From Herbaspirillum seropedicae (GTDB lineage: Bacteria > Pseudomonadota > Gammaproteobacteria > Burkholderiales > Burkholderiaceae_D): DNA of 64,000 nt. The notes beneath the pieces are model-generated. The model was not told where the DNA came from and made no database searches. It saw only the letters and a list, made by a program, of their open reading frames with translations. The position numbers and the translations under genes are program-made. Position 1 is the first letter of the stretch. Every line of letters starts with the position of its first letter. The stretch covers positions 2,209,704 through 2,273,703 of the forward strand of contig NZ_CP011930.1 of assembly GCF_001040945.1 (NCBI RefSeq), in the 5' to 3' direction. Shown piece by piece: positions 34,134 to 42,787 of the stretch.

Positions 34134-35369
34134 ATGGCTTGGCAGAGACATTCCTGGCTCAATCGTAGACGTAGTGCGCAAGTCCTTGCTGTGCTTGCCT
34201 TCATGGCCGCCCAGCAGGCCCGTGCCGACGATGATGGCCAGGTGGTGACGCCGTACGTGCAGTACTCGATCCTCTATGACGACAATTTGCTGCGACTGCG
34301 TGATCCGGCGCAGGCGCAGGCCACGCTGGGCACGACGCAAATGTCCGACACCGTGCAGTCCAAGGCAGGCGGCGTGCGCTTTGACCGGATGTTCAGCCGC
34401 CAGCATATCCGGCTTGACGCACGGCTGACGCAGAACACCTTTGACAATTTCAGGCAGTTCGACAACGACCAGCGCGACCTCAATGCCTATTGGGGCTGGG
34501 TGCTGGGAGAGCATCTTTCGGGTGACATCGGTTATGTGTATTCGCAAGGTCTGACGCCGTTCCAGAACCTGCGCGTGCTGGAGAAGAACATCCGCACCGC
34601 GCAGACCCGCTATGCCACGGCAGCCTGGCAATTGCACCCGGACTGGACCGTGCGCGGTCAGTATTCGCGCTTCAGTCTCGGCTACGACCTGCCTTCCTTG
34701 CAGAACAACAGCTTTTCGCAGGACATCTACGAAATGGGTCTGGACTACACCGCTCGCAGTGGCAGCATCGCCGGCCTCCAGGTCAGGCATACGCGCGGCA
34801 ATTATCCGGAACCGGCGCTGGTGAGTGGCGCTCTGATCAACAACTCGTTCAGCCAGGATGAACTCAAGGCGCGCGTTTCCTGGCTCTACAGTGACAAGAC
34901 CAAGTTGCAGTTCCTCGGCGGCTATGTGCGCCGTGAGCGCGACACGGGTGGCGCGGCCAATTTCAGCGGTCTCAATGCGCGCCTGATCGCCGACTGGGAC
35001 GCTACCGCCAAGACCGCTTTCACGATGAACCTGTATCGCGAGATCGGTGGCGTGAGCGACATCGACGCCAACTATGCCTTGACCAACGGCCTGAGCCTGT
35101 CCACCCGCTGGCGCGCCACCGAGAAGATCCGCGTCGATGCCGGCATCGATTACCAGCGCCGCGACTACAACGGTGCGGCCGTGGTCACGGGTGTCACGCC
35201 CTCCGGCCGCAAGGATACCTACAAGAAGTACAGCTTCGGCGTCATCTACGCCCCCCTGCGCTCGCTGTCCCTGATGGCGGCCATCTACCGCGAGGATTCG
35301 TCCTCCAACATCAGCGGTTTTGGCTATGTCTCCAACGGTATTGCTTTGACCACGCGCTATGAGTTCTGA
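34134..35369 (+). CDS. epsL: EpsL-type outer-membrane beta-barrel protein of an exosortase-B EPS locus
   Basis: The 411-residue protein has an N-terminal signal peptide (cut likely after ARA, about residue 31). The body is rich in alternating polar/aromatic beta strands and ends in Phe (LTTRYEF), typical of outer-membrane barrels. It resembles the EpsL transporter family found with exosortase B, proposed to pass polysaccharide through the outer membrane. It opens the EPS cluster, after an AT-rich promoter region, with AAAGGA and GGAAAG before the ATG. Its stop overlaps the longer form of the next gene. Confidence 0.82.
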   Translation: MAWQRHSWLNRRRSAQVLAVLAFMAAQQARADDDGQVVTPYVQYSILYDDNLLRLRDPAQAQATLGTTQMSDTVQSKAGGVRFDRMFSRQHIRLDARLTQNTFDNFRQFDNDQRDLNAYWGWVLGEHLSGDIGYVYSQGLTPFQNLRVLEKNIRTAQTRYATAAWQLHPDWTVRGQYSRFSLGYDLPSLQNNSFSQDIYEMGLDYTARSGSIAGLQVRHTRGNYPEPALVSGALINNSFSQDELKARVSWLYSDKTKLQFLGGYVRRERDTGGAANFSGLNARLIADWDATAKTAFTMNLYREIGGVSDIDANYALTNGLSLSTRWRATEKIRVDAGIDYQRRDYNGAAVVTGVTPSGRKDTYKKYSFGVIYAPLRSLSLMAAIYREDSSSNISGFGYVSNGIALTTRYEF

Positions 35370-35379
35370 GGCCCCCAAA

Positions 35380-36792
35380 ATGAATGAGATCCGTGACACC
35401 CTTCCCATGGTGAACGTCAAGCCCAACGTGATCGTCATGGTGTTCAAGCGCCTGCTGGAACCGGCCATGATCGTGGCCTACCTGTGGGTGCTGGTGCGCC
35501 TGCACGGGGTGCCGTTCTCGGGGGACTACTGGATGCTGGCCATCATGGCCTTCTTCATCAGTTCCTATTTCTTTACTGAATTCCACGAGCGCCGCCTGCG
35601 CCGCAATCCCAAGGGGACGCGTCCGGTGGCGTCGATCTTCGTGGACTGGTTGGCGGTGGTGGCGGTGCTGGGCCTGATCGGCTATGTCTGCGAGTTCTAC
35701 CAGCAGTTCGCGCCGGGCGTGCTGGCGGCCTGGGTCATCGGCACCCCGGTGGGCCTGTTGGTGTCGCAGTATGCACAGTCGCGCGTCATGCGCGACCTGC
35801 ATACCAAGGGCGAGGTCAGCAAGGCCATCATCATCGGCGTCAACCCGGCCGCGCTGAAGCTGGCCGAGCGCATGGACAACTATCCGGCGCTGATGATCAA
35901 GCTCATGGGCTTCTTCGATGACCGCGAGATCGGCCGCCAGCCGCAGGGCACCTTCACCCCCCTGATGGGCAAGATGTCCGACGTCGCCGCCTACGTGCGC
36001 AAGCACAACATCAACATGGTCTACATCAGCATGCCCATCTCGGCCCAGCCGCGCGTGCTGCAGATGATCGACGAGCTGCAGGACACCACTGCTTCGATCT
36101 ACTTCGTCCCCGACATCTACATCTTCAACCTGATCCAGGCCCGCTTCGACTACGTCGGCGGGATGGCCGTGATGGCCATCTGCGAAACGCCCTTTACGGG
36201 CATGAACAATTTCGTCAAGCGCGTCAGCGATATCCTGCTGGCCACCGTCATCCTGCTCATGCTGCTGCCGGTACTGGTGGTCATCGCCATCTGCGTCAAG
36301 GCCACCTCGCCGGGGCCGGTGATCTTCAAGCAGCGCCGCTACGGGCTCGATGGCGAAGAGATCGTGGTCTACAAGTTCCGCTCCATGACCGTGCTGGAAG
36401 ACGGCGCCAATGTGCAGCAGGCCACCAAGGGCGACGCCCGCCTGACCAAGATCGGCGGCTTCCTGCGCAAGTCTTCCCTGGACGAGCTGCCGCAGTTCGT
36501 CAACGTCCTGCAGGGACGCATGAGCATCGTCGGCCCGCGTCCGCATGCAGTGGCCCACAACGAGCTCTATCGCAAGCAGATCAAGGGCTACATGCTGCGC
36601 CACAAGGTCAAGCCGGGCATCACCGGCTGGGCCCAGGTCAACGGCCTGCGCGGCGAGACCGAGACGCTGGACAAGATGAAGGCCCGCATCGAGTTCGACC
36701 TGGAATACCTGCGCCGCTGGTCGCTCACCTTTGATCTCTGGATCATCGTGCAGACCGTGCGCCTGGTGCTCAAGCGGGAAAACGCTTATTGA
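35380..36792 (+). CDS. Undecaprenyl-phosphate sugar phosphotransferase (priming enzyme)
   Basis: The 470-residue enzyme starts EPS repeat-unit assembly by moving a sugar-1-phosphate, probably glucose or galactose, to undecaprenyl phosphate. It has N-terminal membrane helices, a Rossmann-like CoA-binding_3 domain (about 150-260), and a C-terminal bacterial sugar transferase domain (about 280-470): SPGPVIFKQRRYGLDGEEIVVYKFRSM, SLDELPQFVNVLQGRMSIVGPRPHA, KPGITGWAQVNGLRGET. ATG 35380 follows GAGG at nine bases. An alternative ATG at 35359 overlaps epsL by 11 nt. Confidence 0.93.
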   Translation: MNEIRDTLPMVNVKPNVIVMVFKRLLEPAMIVAYLWVLVRLHGVPFSGDYWMLAIMAFFISSYFFTEFHERRLRRNPKGTRPVASIFVDWLAVVAVLGLIGYVCEFYQQFAPGVLAAWVIGTPVGLLVSQYAQSRVMRDLHTKGEVSKAIIIGVNPAALKLAERMDNYPALMIKLMGFFDDREIGRQPQGTFTPLMGKMSDVAAYVRKHNINMVYISMPISAQPRVLQMIDELQDTTASIYFVPDIYIFNLIQARFDYVGGMAVMAICETPFTGMNNFVKRVSDILLATVILLMLLPVLVVIAICVKATSPGPVIFKQRRYGLDGEEIVVYKFRSMTVLEDGANVQQATKGDARLTKIGGFLRKSSLDELPQFVNVLQGRMSIVGPRPHAVAHNELYRKQIKGYMLRHKVKPGITGWAQVNGLRGETETLDKMKARIEFDLEYLRRWSLTFDLWIIVQTVRLVLKRENAY

Positions 36793-36849
36793 CCTGATCT
36801 ACCTGGGAACGAAGCACCCAGCCATACCAAGTACCGAGGATACGAAGAA

Positions 36850-37764
36850 ATGAAGACAGAAAAAGGTATCACCCGACCCGCCGCAGGCGCGCTCAAGAGC
36901 GGCGCCGCCTTGCTCATGCTGGCCCTGCTGGCAGCCTGCGGCAAGCAGGAGCAGGCCGCTTCCGGGCAGGCCCTGGCCAGCGTGGACGGCAAGGAAATCA
37001 CCATCCACCAGCTCAACGCCGAACTGGGCAAGGGCGGTGCGCGCGAAGCCAACAAGCAAGTGCTCGATGGCTTGGTGGCGCGCCAGGTGCTGGTCAATGC
37101 CGCGCGCAAGGAAAAGCTCGATGCCGACCCGGCCGTGCTGGCCGACATGGAGCGTGCGCGCGACCTGGTGCTGGCGCAAAGCTATGTGCAGCGCAAGCTG
37201 GCCAAGCCCACGCGGCCCAGCCAGCAAGAGGTCAGCACCTTCTACGACCAGCATCCGGACTGGTTCGCGCAGCGCCAGCAGTACGAGTTCGCCGAGCTGG
37301 TGATCGACCGCGCCAGCGTCAATGAGGAACTCACCAAGATGATGGTGGGCGTGCGCCCGCTGGAAGAGGTGGCGGCCTGGCTGCAGAAGCAGCACATCCC
37401 CTTCACCCGTCTGCAGGTCACCAAGACCTCGATGGACCTGCCGCCGCCGATGCTGGCTGGCGTCAAGAAGATGGAAAAAGGCCAGCTCTTCATCGTCAAT
37501 GAGGGCGATGCCGCCATCCTGGCCGCGCTGGCCGATGTGCGCAACGTGCCGCTTTCGCGCGCGGCCGCCACCCAGCAGATCGAGCAATACCTGGCCAACC
37601 AGCGCCAGGGTGAGATCACCGAGCAGGCCGTGGCCCGGCTCAAGGCCGACGCCAAGATCGTCTACTTCGATTCGGCCAAGACCCTGAAGGACAACAGCGT
37701 CGCCCCGGTGGCCGACGCCACCAGCCCCGGCAAGGATGCCGCGGCAGGCGCCGCCATCCGCTAG
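36850..37764 (+). CDS. epsD: EpsD-type lipoprotein, SurA/PpiC-like peptidyl-prolyl isomerase
   Basis: This 304-residue predicted lipoprotein has lipobox LLAAC; the mature Cys is residue 35. The body follows the EpsD family of exosortase-associated EPS loci: VDGKEITIHQLNAELGKG, a SurA-N-like helical part, and a remnant parvulin domain around FDYE-like QYEFAELVI. It may help fold or place EPS export proteins. The prolyl-isomerase activity is assumed from family naming, not visible as a complete active site. It is expressed in series with epsE. Confidence 0.82.
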   Translation: MKTEKGITRPAAGALKSGAALLMLALLAACGKQEQAASGQALASVDGKEITIHQLNAELGKGGAREANKQVLDGLVARQVLVNAARKEKLDADPAVLADMERARDLVLAQSYVQRKLAKPTRPSQQEVSTFYDQHPDWFAQRQQYEFAELVIDRASVNEELTKMMVGVRPLEEVAAWLQKQHIPFTRLQVTKTSMDLPPPMLAGVKKMEKGQLFIVNEGDAAILAALADVRNVPLSRAAATQQIEQYLANQRQGEITEQAVARLKADAKIVYFDSAKTLKDNSVAPVADATSPGKDAAAGAAIR

Positions 37765-37842
37765 GGCCGCGCCGCCAGAATTTGCAAGACCCCCCAACAT
37801 CGAATCAGGCCGTACAGGCATAACTCCGGAGTCAAAACAATC

Positions 37843-38637
37843 ATGAGAAAAATTTTGCTAATGCTTGCAGGTTTGCTGGTCGCGGTGCTGGCCTTCTCGG
37901 GCAGCGCTCGCGCCGAGGACATCCCCCTGGGGCCAGGTGACGTGATCCGCATCAACGTCTACGGCAGCCAGGACCTGACGCTGGAAACCCGCATCAGCGA
38001 GGCCGGCGTCATCAGCTATCCCCTCATCGGCGAGGTCAAGATCGGCGGCATGTCCACCGCCCAGGCTGAGCGCAAGATTGCCGGCATGCTCAAGCAGGGC
38101 GGTTACCTGGTCAACCCGCAAGTCAACATCCTGGTCACGGCCCCGGCCAGCCAGATGATCTCGGTGCTGGGCCAGGTCTACAAGCCCGGCCGCTATCCGC
38201 TCGATGGTCGCCGCAATGTGGCCGATGTGATCGCGCTGGCCGGCGGCGTCAATCCTGACGGCGGCGACACCATCACCATCGTGCGCACCGAGGACGGCAA
38301 GGTCACCCGCACCGCCGTCGATATCTATGCCATCACCCACAACGGCGACACCACCGAACTGCCCACCGTGGGCGCCAATGACGTGGTCTATGTGGAGCGT
38401 TACCAGCGCTTCTACATCTACGGCGAAGTGCAGCGTCCCGGCGCCTACAAGCTCGAGCGCGGCACCACCGTGCTGCAGGCCCTGACCCTGGGCGGTGGCC
38501 TCACCCCGCGCGGCACCGAGCGCGGGCTCAAGGTCAAGCGGCGCGATGCCAATGGCGAGCTGCAGGAAATCAGCGTCAAGAAGGACGACCTGCTGCTGCC
38601 GGACGACATCGTCTACGTCAAGGAAAGCTGGTTCTGA
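37843..38637 (+). CDS. epsE: EpsE polysaccharide export protein (Wza/OPX family)
   Basis: The 264-residue exported protein has a signal peptide (cut after ARA, about residue 25). An N-terminal polysaccharide-export domain contains IPLGPGDVIRINVYGSQDLTLETRISEAGVISYPLIGEVKIGG, and two SLBB domains follow (QMISVLGQVYKPGRYPLDGRRNVADVIALAGGVN and FYIYGEVQRPGAYKLERGTTVLQALTLGGGL). OPX proteins form the periplasmic/outer-membrane export channel. There is no lipobox, so unlike Wza it is not obviously lipidated. Export likely works together with the EpsL barrel. Confidence 0.92.
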   Translation: MRKILLMLAGLLVAVLAFSGSARAEDIPLGPGDVIRINVYGSQDLTLETRISEAGVISYPLIGEVKIGGMSTAQAERKIAGMLKQGGYLVNPQVNILVTAPASQMISVLGQVYKPGRYPLDGRRNVADVIALAGGVNPDGGDTITIVRTEDGKVTRTAVDIYAITHNGDTTELPTVGANDVVYVERYQRFYIYGEVQRPGAYKLERGTTVLQALTLGGGLTPRGTERGLKVKRRDANGELQEISVKKDDLLLPDDIVYVKESWF

Positions 38638-38701
38638 CCGGGCGCCGCCAGCGTCCAGCCCAGAGCTTCCCGGTCACGACATTCTTGTCAGGAGTATTCC
38701 A

Positions 38702-40102
38702 ATGAACCTATCCCAGTTCCTGCTGATCCTGCGGGCCCATCTCAAGATCATCCTGGCCATCTTCGGCGTCACCGTGGTGGCGGCGCTGGTGGTGAGCCTG
38801 GTCTTGCCCAAGACCTACAAGGCCACCTCCTCGGTGGTGCTGAACTACAAGGCCACCGATCCGGTGACTGGCACCATGGTCACGGCCCAGGCGCTGCCGG
38901 GCTATATGCCCACGCAGGTGGATATCATCAACAGCCGCAGCACCGCGCTGGCGGTGGTGGATGCGCTCAAGCTGGCGCAAGACCCCGCCGTCAAGGAAAG
39001 CTACGCCAACAGCAACAGCCAGCTCGACATCCGCAACTGGCTGGCCGGCATCCTGCTGGGCAACCTCGATGCACAAGCCTCGCGTGACAGCAGTGTGATC
39101 GACATCACCTACAAGGGCCGCGACCCGCAGACCGTAGCGACCATGGCCAACGCCTTTGCCGAGGCCTACCAGCAGGTCAGCATGCAGCTCAAGCTGGACC
39201 CGACCCGCAAGGCTTCGGCCTACTTCAACGACCAGATCAAGGTCCTGCGCGAGAACTACGAACAGGCCCAGGCCAAGCTGTCCAAGTACCAGCAGGAACA
39301 CGGCATCACCAACCTGGACAACCGCGTGGACGTGGAAAACAATCGCCTCAATGATCTCTCCACCCAGTTGGTGGCTGCACAAGGTGCGCTGGCCGAAGCG
39401 CAATCGCGCCGCCAGGCTGCAGGCAGCGCCCAGAACTCGCCGGACGTCAACGCCAATCCGCTGGTCCAGAATCTGAAGGCCAACCTGGCGGCTTCCGAAG
39501 CCCGCTTCGCCCAGGCGGCCAAGCGCCTGGGCACCCAGCACCCGGACTACCTGAACGCCAAGGCCGAAGTCGATGGCCTGCGCGCCCAGTTGAATGCCGC
39601 CATTGCCGCCACCTCGGCCAGCGTGGCCACCAACGCCAGCATCCTGCAGAAGCGCGAAGCCGAGATCCGCAGCGAATTCAATGCGCAAAAGCAGAAGGTG
39701 CTGGAGCTCAATCGCACCCGCGACGAACTGTCGGTGCTCTCGCGTGATCTCGACAGCGCCCAGCGCGCCTACGAGCTGACCGCCCAGCGCTTCACCCAGA
39801 CCAACCTGGAAGGCCAGTCCAACCAGTCCGACATTTCCATCCTGGCCAGCGCCATGCCGCCCACGGCGCCGTCCAGCCCGCGCCTGTTCATCAACCTGAT
39901 CCTGTCCATGTTCGTCGGCCTGGTGCTGGGCGTGATGGCCGCCCTGGGCCTGGAACTGATCAATCGCCGCGTACGTTCCGAAGCGGACCTGGTGGAGGGG
40001 ATCGGCCTGCCGGTGCTGGGGACCATCTCCCACCCCGCCGCACAGAAGGGCCGCGACCGCCGCCTGGGCTTTGGCCGCGAACCGGGCGCCGCGCCAGTCT
40101 GA
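38702..40102 (+). CDS. epsF: EpsF chain-length determinant (Wzz/PCP family)
   Basis: The 466-residue protein has a first membrane helix at about 12-38. A large periplasmic domain follows, with coiled coil (FNDQIKVLRENYEQAQAKLSKYQQEHGI and several later heptad stretches, about 175-390). A second membrane helix near 400-422 follows the Pro-rich PPTAPSSPR motif. Polysaccharide co-polymerases set polymer length and here work with the separate EpsG ATPase. ATG 38702 matches the membrane helix position; the frame is open upstream into epsE. Confidence 0.92.
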   Translation: MNLSQFLLILRAHLKIILAIFGVTVVAALVVSLVLPKTYKATSSVVLNYKATDPVTGTMVTAQALPGYMPTQVDIINSRSTALAVVDALKLAQDPAVKESYANSNSQLDIRNWLAGILLGNLDAQASRDSSVIDITYKGRDPQTVATMANAFAEAYQQVSMQLKLDPTRKASAYFNDQIKVLRENYEQAQAKLSKYQQEHGITNLDNRVDVENNRLNDLSTQLVAAQGALAEAQSRRQAAGSAQNSPDVNANPLVQNLKANLAASEARFAQAAKRLGTQHPDYLNAKAEVDGLRAQLNAAIAATSASVATNASILQKREAEIRSEFNAQKQKVLELNRTRDELSVLSRDLDSAQRAYELTAQRFTQTNLEGQSNQSDISILASAMPPTAPSSPRLFINLILSMFVGLVLGVMAALGLELINRRVRSEADLVEGIGLPVLGTISHPAAQKGRDRRLGFGREPGAAPV

Positions 40103-40196
40103 TGGGCTGATGGCCTCAGACTGAACCGCGCCCATCTTCGTACCGGTCAGCCGAGGCTGGCCGGATCGTTACCGCTTCCTATGTAAAGGTCACTCC

Positions 40197-41078
40197 ATGG
40201 ATACCGTCACTCTCATCCACAGCAAGGAACAAGACAGCTTGCCCAACCGTTCCATCGGCGCGATCCTCATCGACGTCGGCAAGCTCACTCCGGAAAAGGC
40301 CGAACGCATCCTGCGCCTGCAGCGCGAGCGCGGCATGCGCTTCGGTGACGCCGCCATCCAGCTGGGCCTCTTGACCCAGGCCGATATCGACCAGGCCCTC
40401 TCGCGCCAGTTCGACTATCCCTACCTGATGAAGGGCGAGAGCAAGGTCAGCGAAGCCGTCGTCGCCGCCTACAATCCCTTCAGCGCGCAAGTGGAAACCC
40501 TGCGCGCGCTGCGCAGCCAGCTCATGCTGCGCTGGTTCGACGCCGATCTCGGCCACAAGGCCCTGACCATCACCAGCCCGGCGCGCGGGGAAGGGCGCAG
40601 CTTCCTGGCGGCCAATCTGGCCGTCGTCTTCTCGCAACTGGGCGAGCGCACCCTGCTGATCGACGCCGACATGCGCCACCCGCGCCAGCACGAGCTGTTC
40701 GGGCTGGACAACCGCAATGGCCTGTCCGGCGTGATTGCCGGGCGCGCCACGGCGGCCGAAGCCATCCAGCGCATTCCCGCCCTGATCGACCTGTCGGTCA
40801 TGCCCACCGGCCCGACCCCGCCCAATCCGCAGGAACTGCTGGGCCGCCAACCCTTCGCGCAACTGTTGCAGGAGCTCGCGCCCAGCTACGACGTCATCCT
40901 CATCGACACGCCCGCCGGCGGCGACTGCGCCGATGGTCAGATGGTGGCAGGGCGTACCGGTGCAGCGCTGATGGTGGTGCGCAAGAACGTGAGCCACATG
41001 AGCGCCGTGCGCAGCCTCACCGACCGCCTGGCCGATGCCCGCGTGATGGTGGTGGGTAGCGTGCTCAACGAGTTCTGA
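40197..41078 (+). CDS. epsG: EpsG, BY-kinase-like ATPase with MshEN-like N-terminus
   Basis: The 293-residue protein has an N-terminal MshEN-like domain (about 18-82, ILIDVGKLTPEKAERILRLQRERGMRFGDAAIQLGLLTQADI) and a MinD/BY-kinase-like ATPase domain. Walker A is altered: ARGEGRS with Arg134 where Lys is expected. Walker A' LLIDADMRHP and Walker B VILIDTPAG follow. There is no Tyr-rich tail (the protein ends VVGSVLNEF), so autophosphorylation of a C-terminal Tyr cluster is not expected. EpsG is required for EPS in Herbaspirillum, as I recall from published mutants. It partners EpsF. Confidence 0.88.
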   Translation: MDTVTLIHSKEQDSLPNRSIGAILIDVGKLTPEKAERILRLQRERGMRFGDAAIQLGLLTQADIDQALSRQFDYPYLMKGESKVSEAVVAAYNPFSAQVETLRALRSQLMLRWFDADLGHKALTITSPARGEGRSFLAANLAVVFSQLGERTLLIDADMRHPRQHELFGLDNRNGLSGVIAGRATAAEAIQRIPALIDLSVMPTGPTPPNPQELLGRQPFAQLLQELAPSYDVILIDTPAGGDCADGQMVAGRTGAALMVVRKNVSHMSAVRSLTDRLADARVMVVGSVLNEF

Positions 41079-41100
41079 GCCCGGCGCAGACACGTCCGTC

Positions 41101-42744
41101 ATGAGCCTGGAACAGACCCTCAATCCCCCGCAGGAGCGCAGCCCTGGGCCGCTGTCCTGGCTGCTGGTCGCGCTCGGCCTGGCGGCCATGTACGTGCCCA
41201 GCTTCGTGGACCTGCTGCACGGGGTCTGGGGCAGCGAACGCAATGCCCACGGCCCTATCGTGCTGGTGGTGGCCTGCGTCTACCTGGGCGTGCGTATCCG
41301 CCAGTTGCGCGATGCGGGCCTGATCGAGCGCCAGCCCGCGCCATTGGCGGGCAGCCTCATGGTGCTGCTGGGCCTGCTGTGCTTTGCCCTGGGCCGGGCG
41401 CAGACGGTGCTGTTCATGGAGGCCGGTTCGCTCATTCCCATCCTGGTGGGCATCGTCTTGCTGGTGTATGGCGTGAAGACCTGCCGCCGCCTGTGGTTCG
41501 CCTTCTTCTTCATGCTCTTCATGGTGCCGCTGCCGGCCTCGGTGGTGGACGTGCTGACCCAGCCGCTGAAGATAGGCGTGTCCTATGCGGCCCAGCATCT
41601 GTTGCAGTGGCTCGATTATCCGGTGGCGCGCAGCGGCGTGATCATCAGCATCGGCCCCTACCAGTTGCTGGTGGCCGACGCTTGCGCGGGCCTGAATTCG
41701 CTGTTCACGCTGGAAGCGCTGGGTCTGTTGTACATGAACCTGGTGCGGCATCCCTCGCTGGTGCGCAATACGCTCCTGGCCTTGCTGATCGTACCGATCT
41801 CCTTCACCGCCAATACGGTGCGCGTGGTGGTGCTGGCGCTGATCACCTACTACCTCGGGGATGCCGCCGGGCAGGGCTTCCTGCATGGCTTTGCGGGCAT
41901 GCTGCTGTTCTTCGTGGCGCTCGGCCTGATCATCGGCATGGACAGCCTGTTGCGCTGGATCGCCGTGCAGCTGGCGCGCGGGCGGGGCAGGGCGCTGCCG
42001 GCCGCGCCGGTGCGCCGCCAGCCGGCTGCACCGTTGCGGCAGGACGGCCTGTTTGCCCTGCGCCTGCCGGTGGCTGCGGTGCTGGCTGGCGGCATGCTGG
42101 TGTCCGTGGGTGCGGCGTATGCGCTGGCGCCGCACCAGGAGAGCGTCGCCAAGACCGCGCCGTTTGCGACCTTCCTGCCGCAGCGCTTCGGCGACTGGCG
42201 CATGGTGCCCTCGCCTTATCTGCAGGTGAGCACGGCCTTGCAGGAAGGCACCGGCCGCACCGCCGAGCAGCCCTATGACGACGAGATCGCCCGCACCTAC
42301 GTCAACAGCCGCGGCCAGCAGGTCATGCTGGCGCTGGCCTACGCCCGCGAGCAGATGCAGGACGTCAAGATCCATCCGCCCGAGGTCTGCTATGTGGCGC
42401 AGGGCTTCACGCTCTCCGGGCAACAGCCACTGTCCATGCGTGCTGCCGACGGCAAGACCATCGAAGGGCGGCGCTTCCTGGCCCGCAGCGGCGACCGCAT
42501 GGAGCCGGTCACTTACTGGACGCGCATTGGCGATGCACTGCCGGTCGGCGGCCTGGATGCACGCCTGACGATCTTCCGCCAGGGCATGCAAGGCCGTATC
42601 GCCGACGGCATCCTGGTGCGCGCCTCCAGCCTCATCAGTGATCCATCCGGGCAAGACGCCGCCTTCGCCCTGCAGCAAGGCTTCCTGCAAGACCTCGAAG
42701 CCGCGCTGCGCAAGAACAATCCAGGCCTGCTGTTGCCGGCCTGA
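41101..42744 (+). CDS. xrtB: Exosortase B fused to an EpsI domain
   Basis: This 547-residue protein has an N-terminal exosortase domain with eight or more membrane helices (about 1-290) and a C-terminal EpsI/DUF3485 domain (about 320-545). The catalytic triad of exosortases is complete: Cys195 in ADACAGLNS, Arg241 in NTVRV, His262 in LHGFAG. Exosortases cleave and reattach PEP-CTERM proteins at the cell envelope. XrtB and EpsI are often separate genes; here they are one. No PEP-CTERM protein is encoded in the window. The gene starts 22 bp after epsG. Confidence 0.9.
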   Translation: MSLEQTLNPPQERSPGPLSWLLVALGLAAMYVPSFVDLLHGVWGSERNAHGPIVLVVACVYLGVRIRQLRDAGLIERQPAPLAGSLMVLLGLLCFALGRAQTVLFMEAGSLIPILVGIVLLVYGVKTCRRLWFAFFFMLFMVPLPASVVDVLTQPLKIGVSYAAQHLLQWLDYPVARSGVIISIGPYQLLVADACAGLNSLFTLEALGLLYMNLVRHPSLVRNTLLALLIVPISFTANTVRVVVLALITYYLGDAAGQGFLHGFAGMLLFFVALGLIIGMDSLLRWIAVQLARGRGRALPAAPVRRQPAAPLRQDGLFALRLPVAAVLAGGMLVSVGAAYALAPHQESVAKTAPFATFLPQRFGDWRMVPSPYLQVSTALQEGTGRTAEQPYDDEIARTYVNSRGQQVMLALAYAREQMQDVKIHPPEVCYVAQGFTLSGQQPLSMRAADGKTIEGRRFLARSGDRMEPVTYWTRIGDALPVGGLDARLTIFRQGMQGRIADGILVRASSLISDPSGQDAAFALQQGFLQDLEAALRKNNPGLLLPA

Positions 42745-42787
42745 TGCAATCTGAATTTTCTCCTGGCCCCGTGCAGAGGATGCAAGC

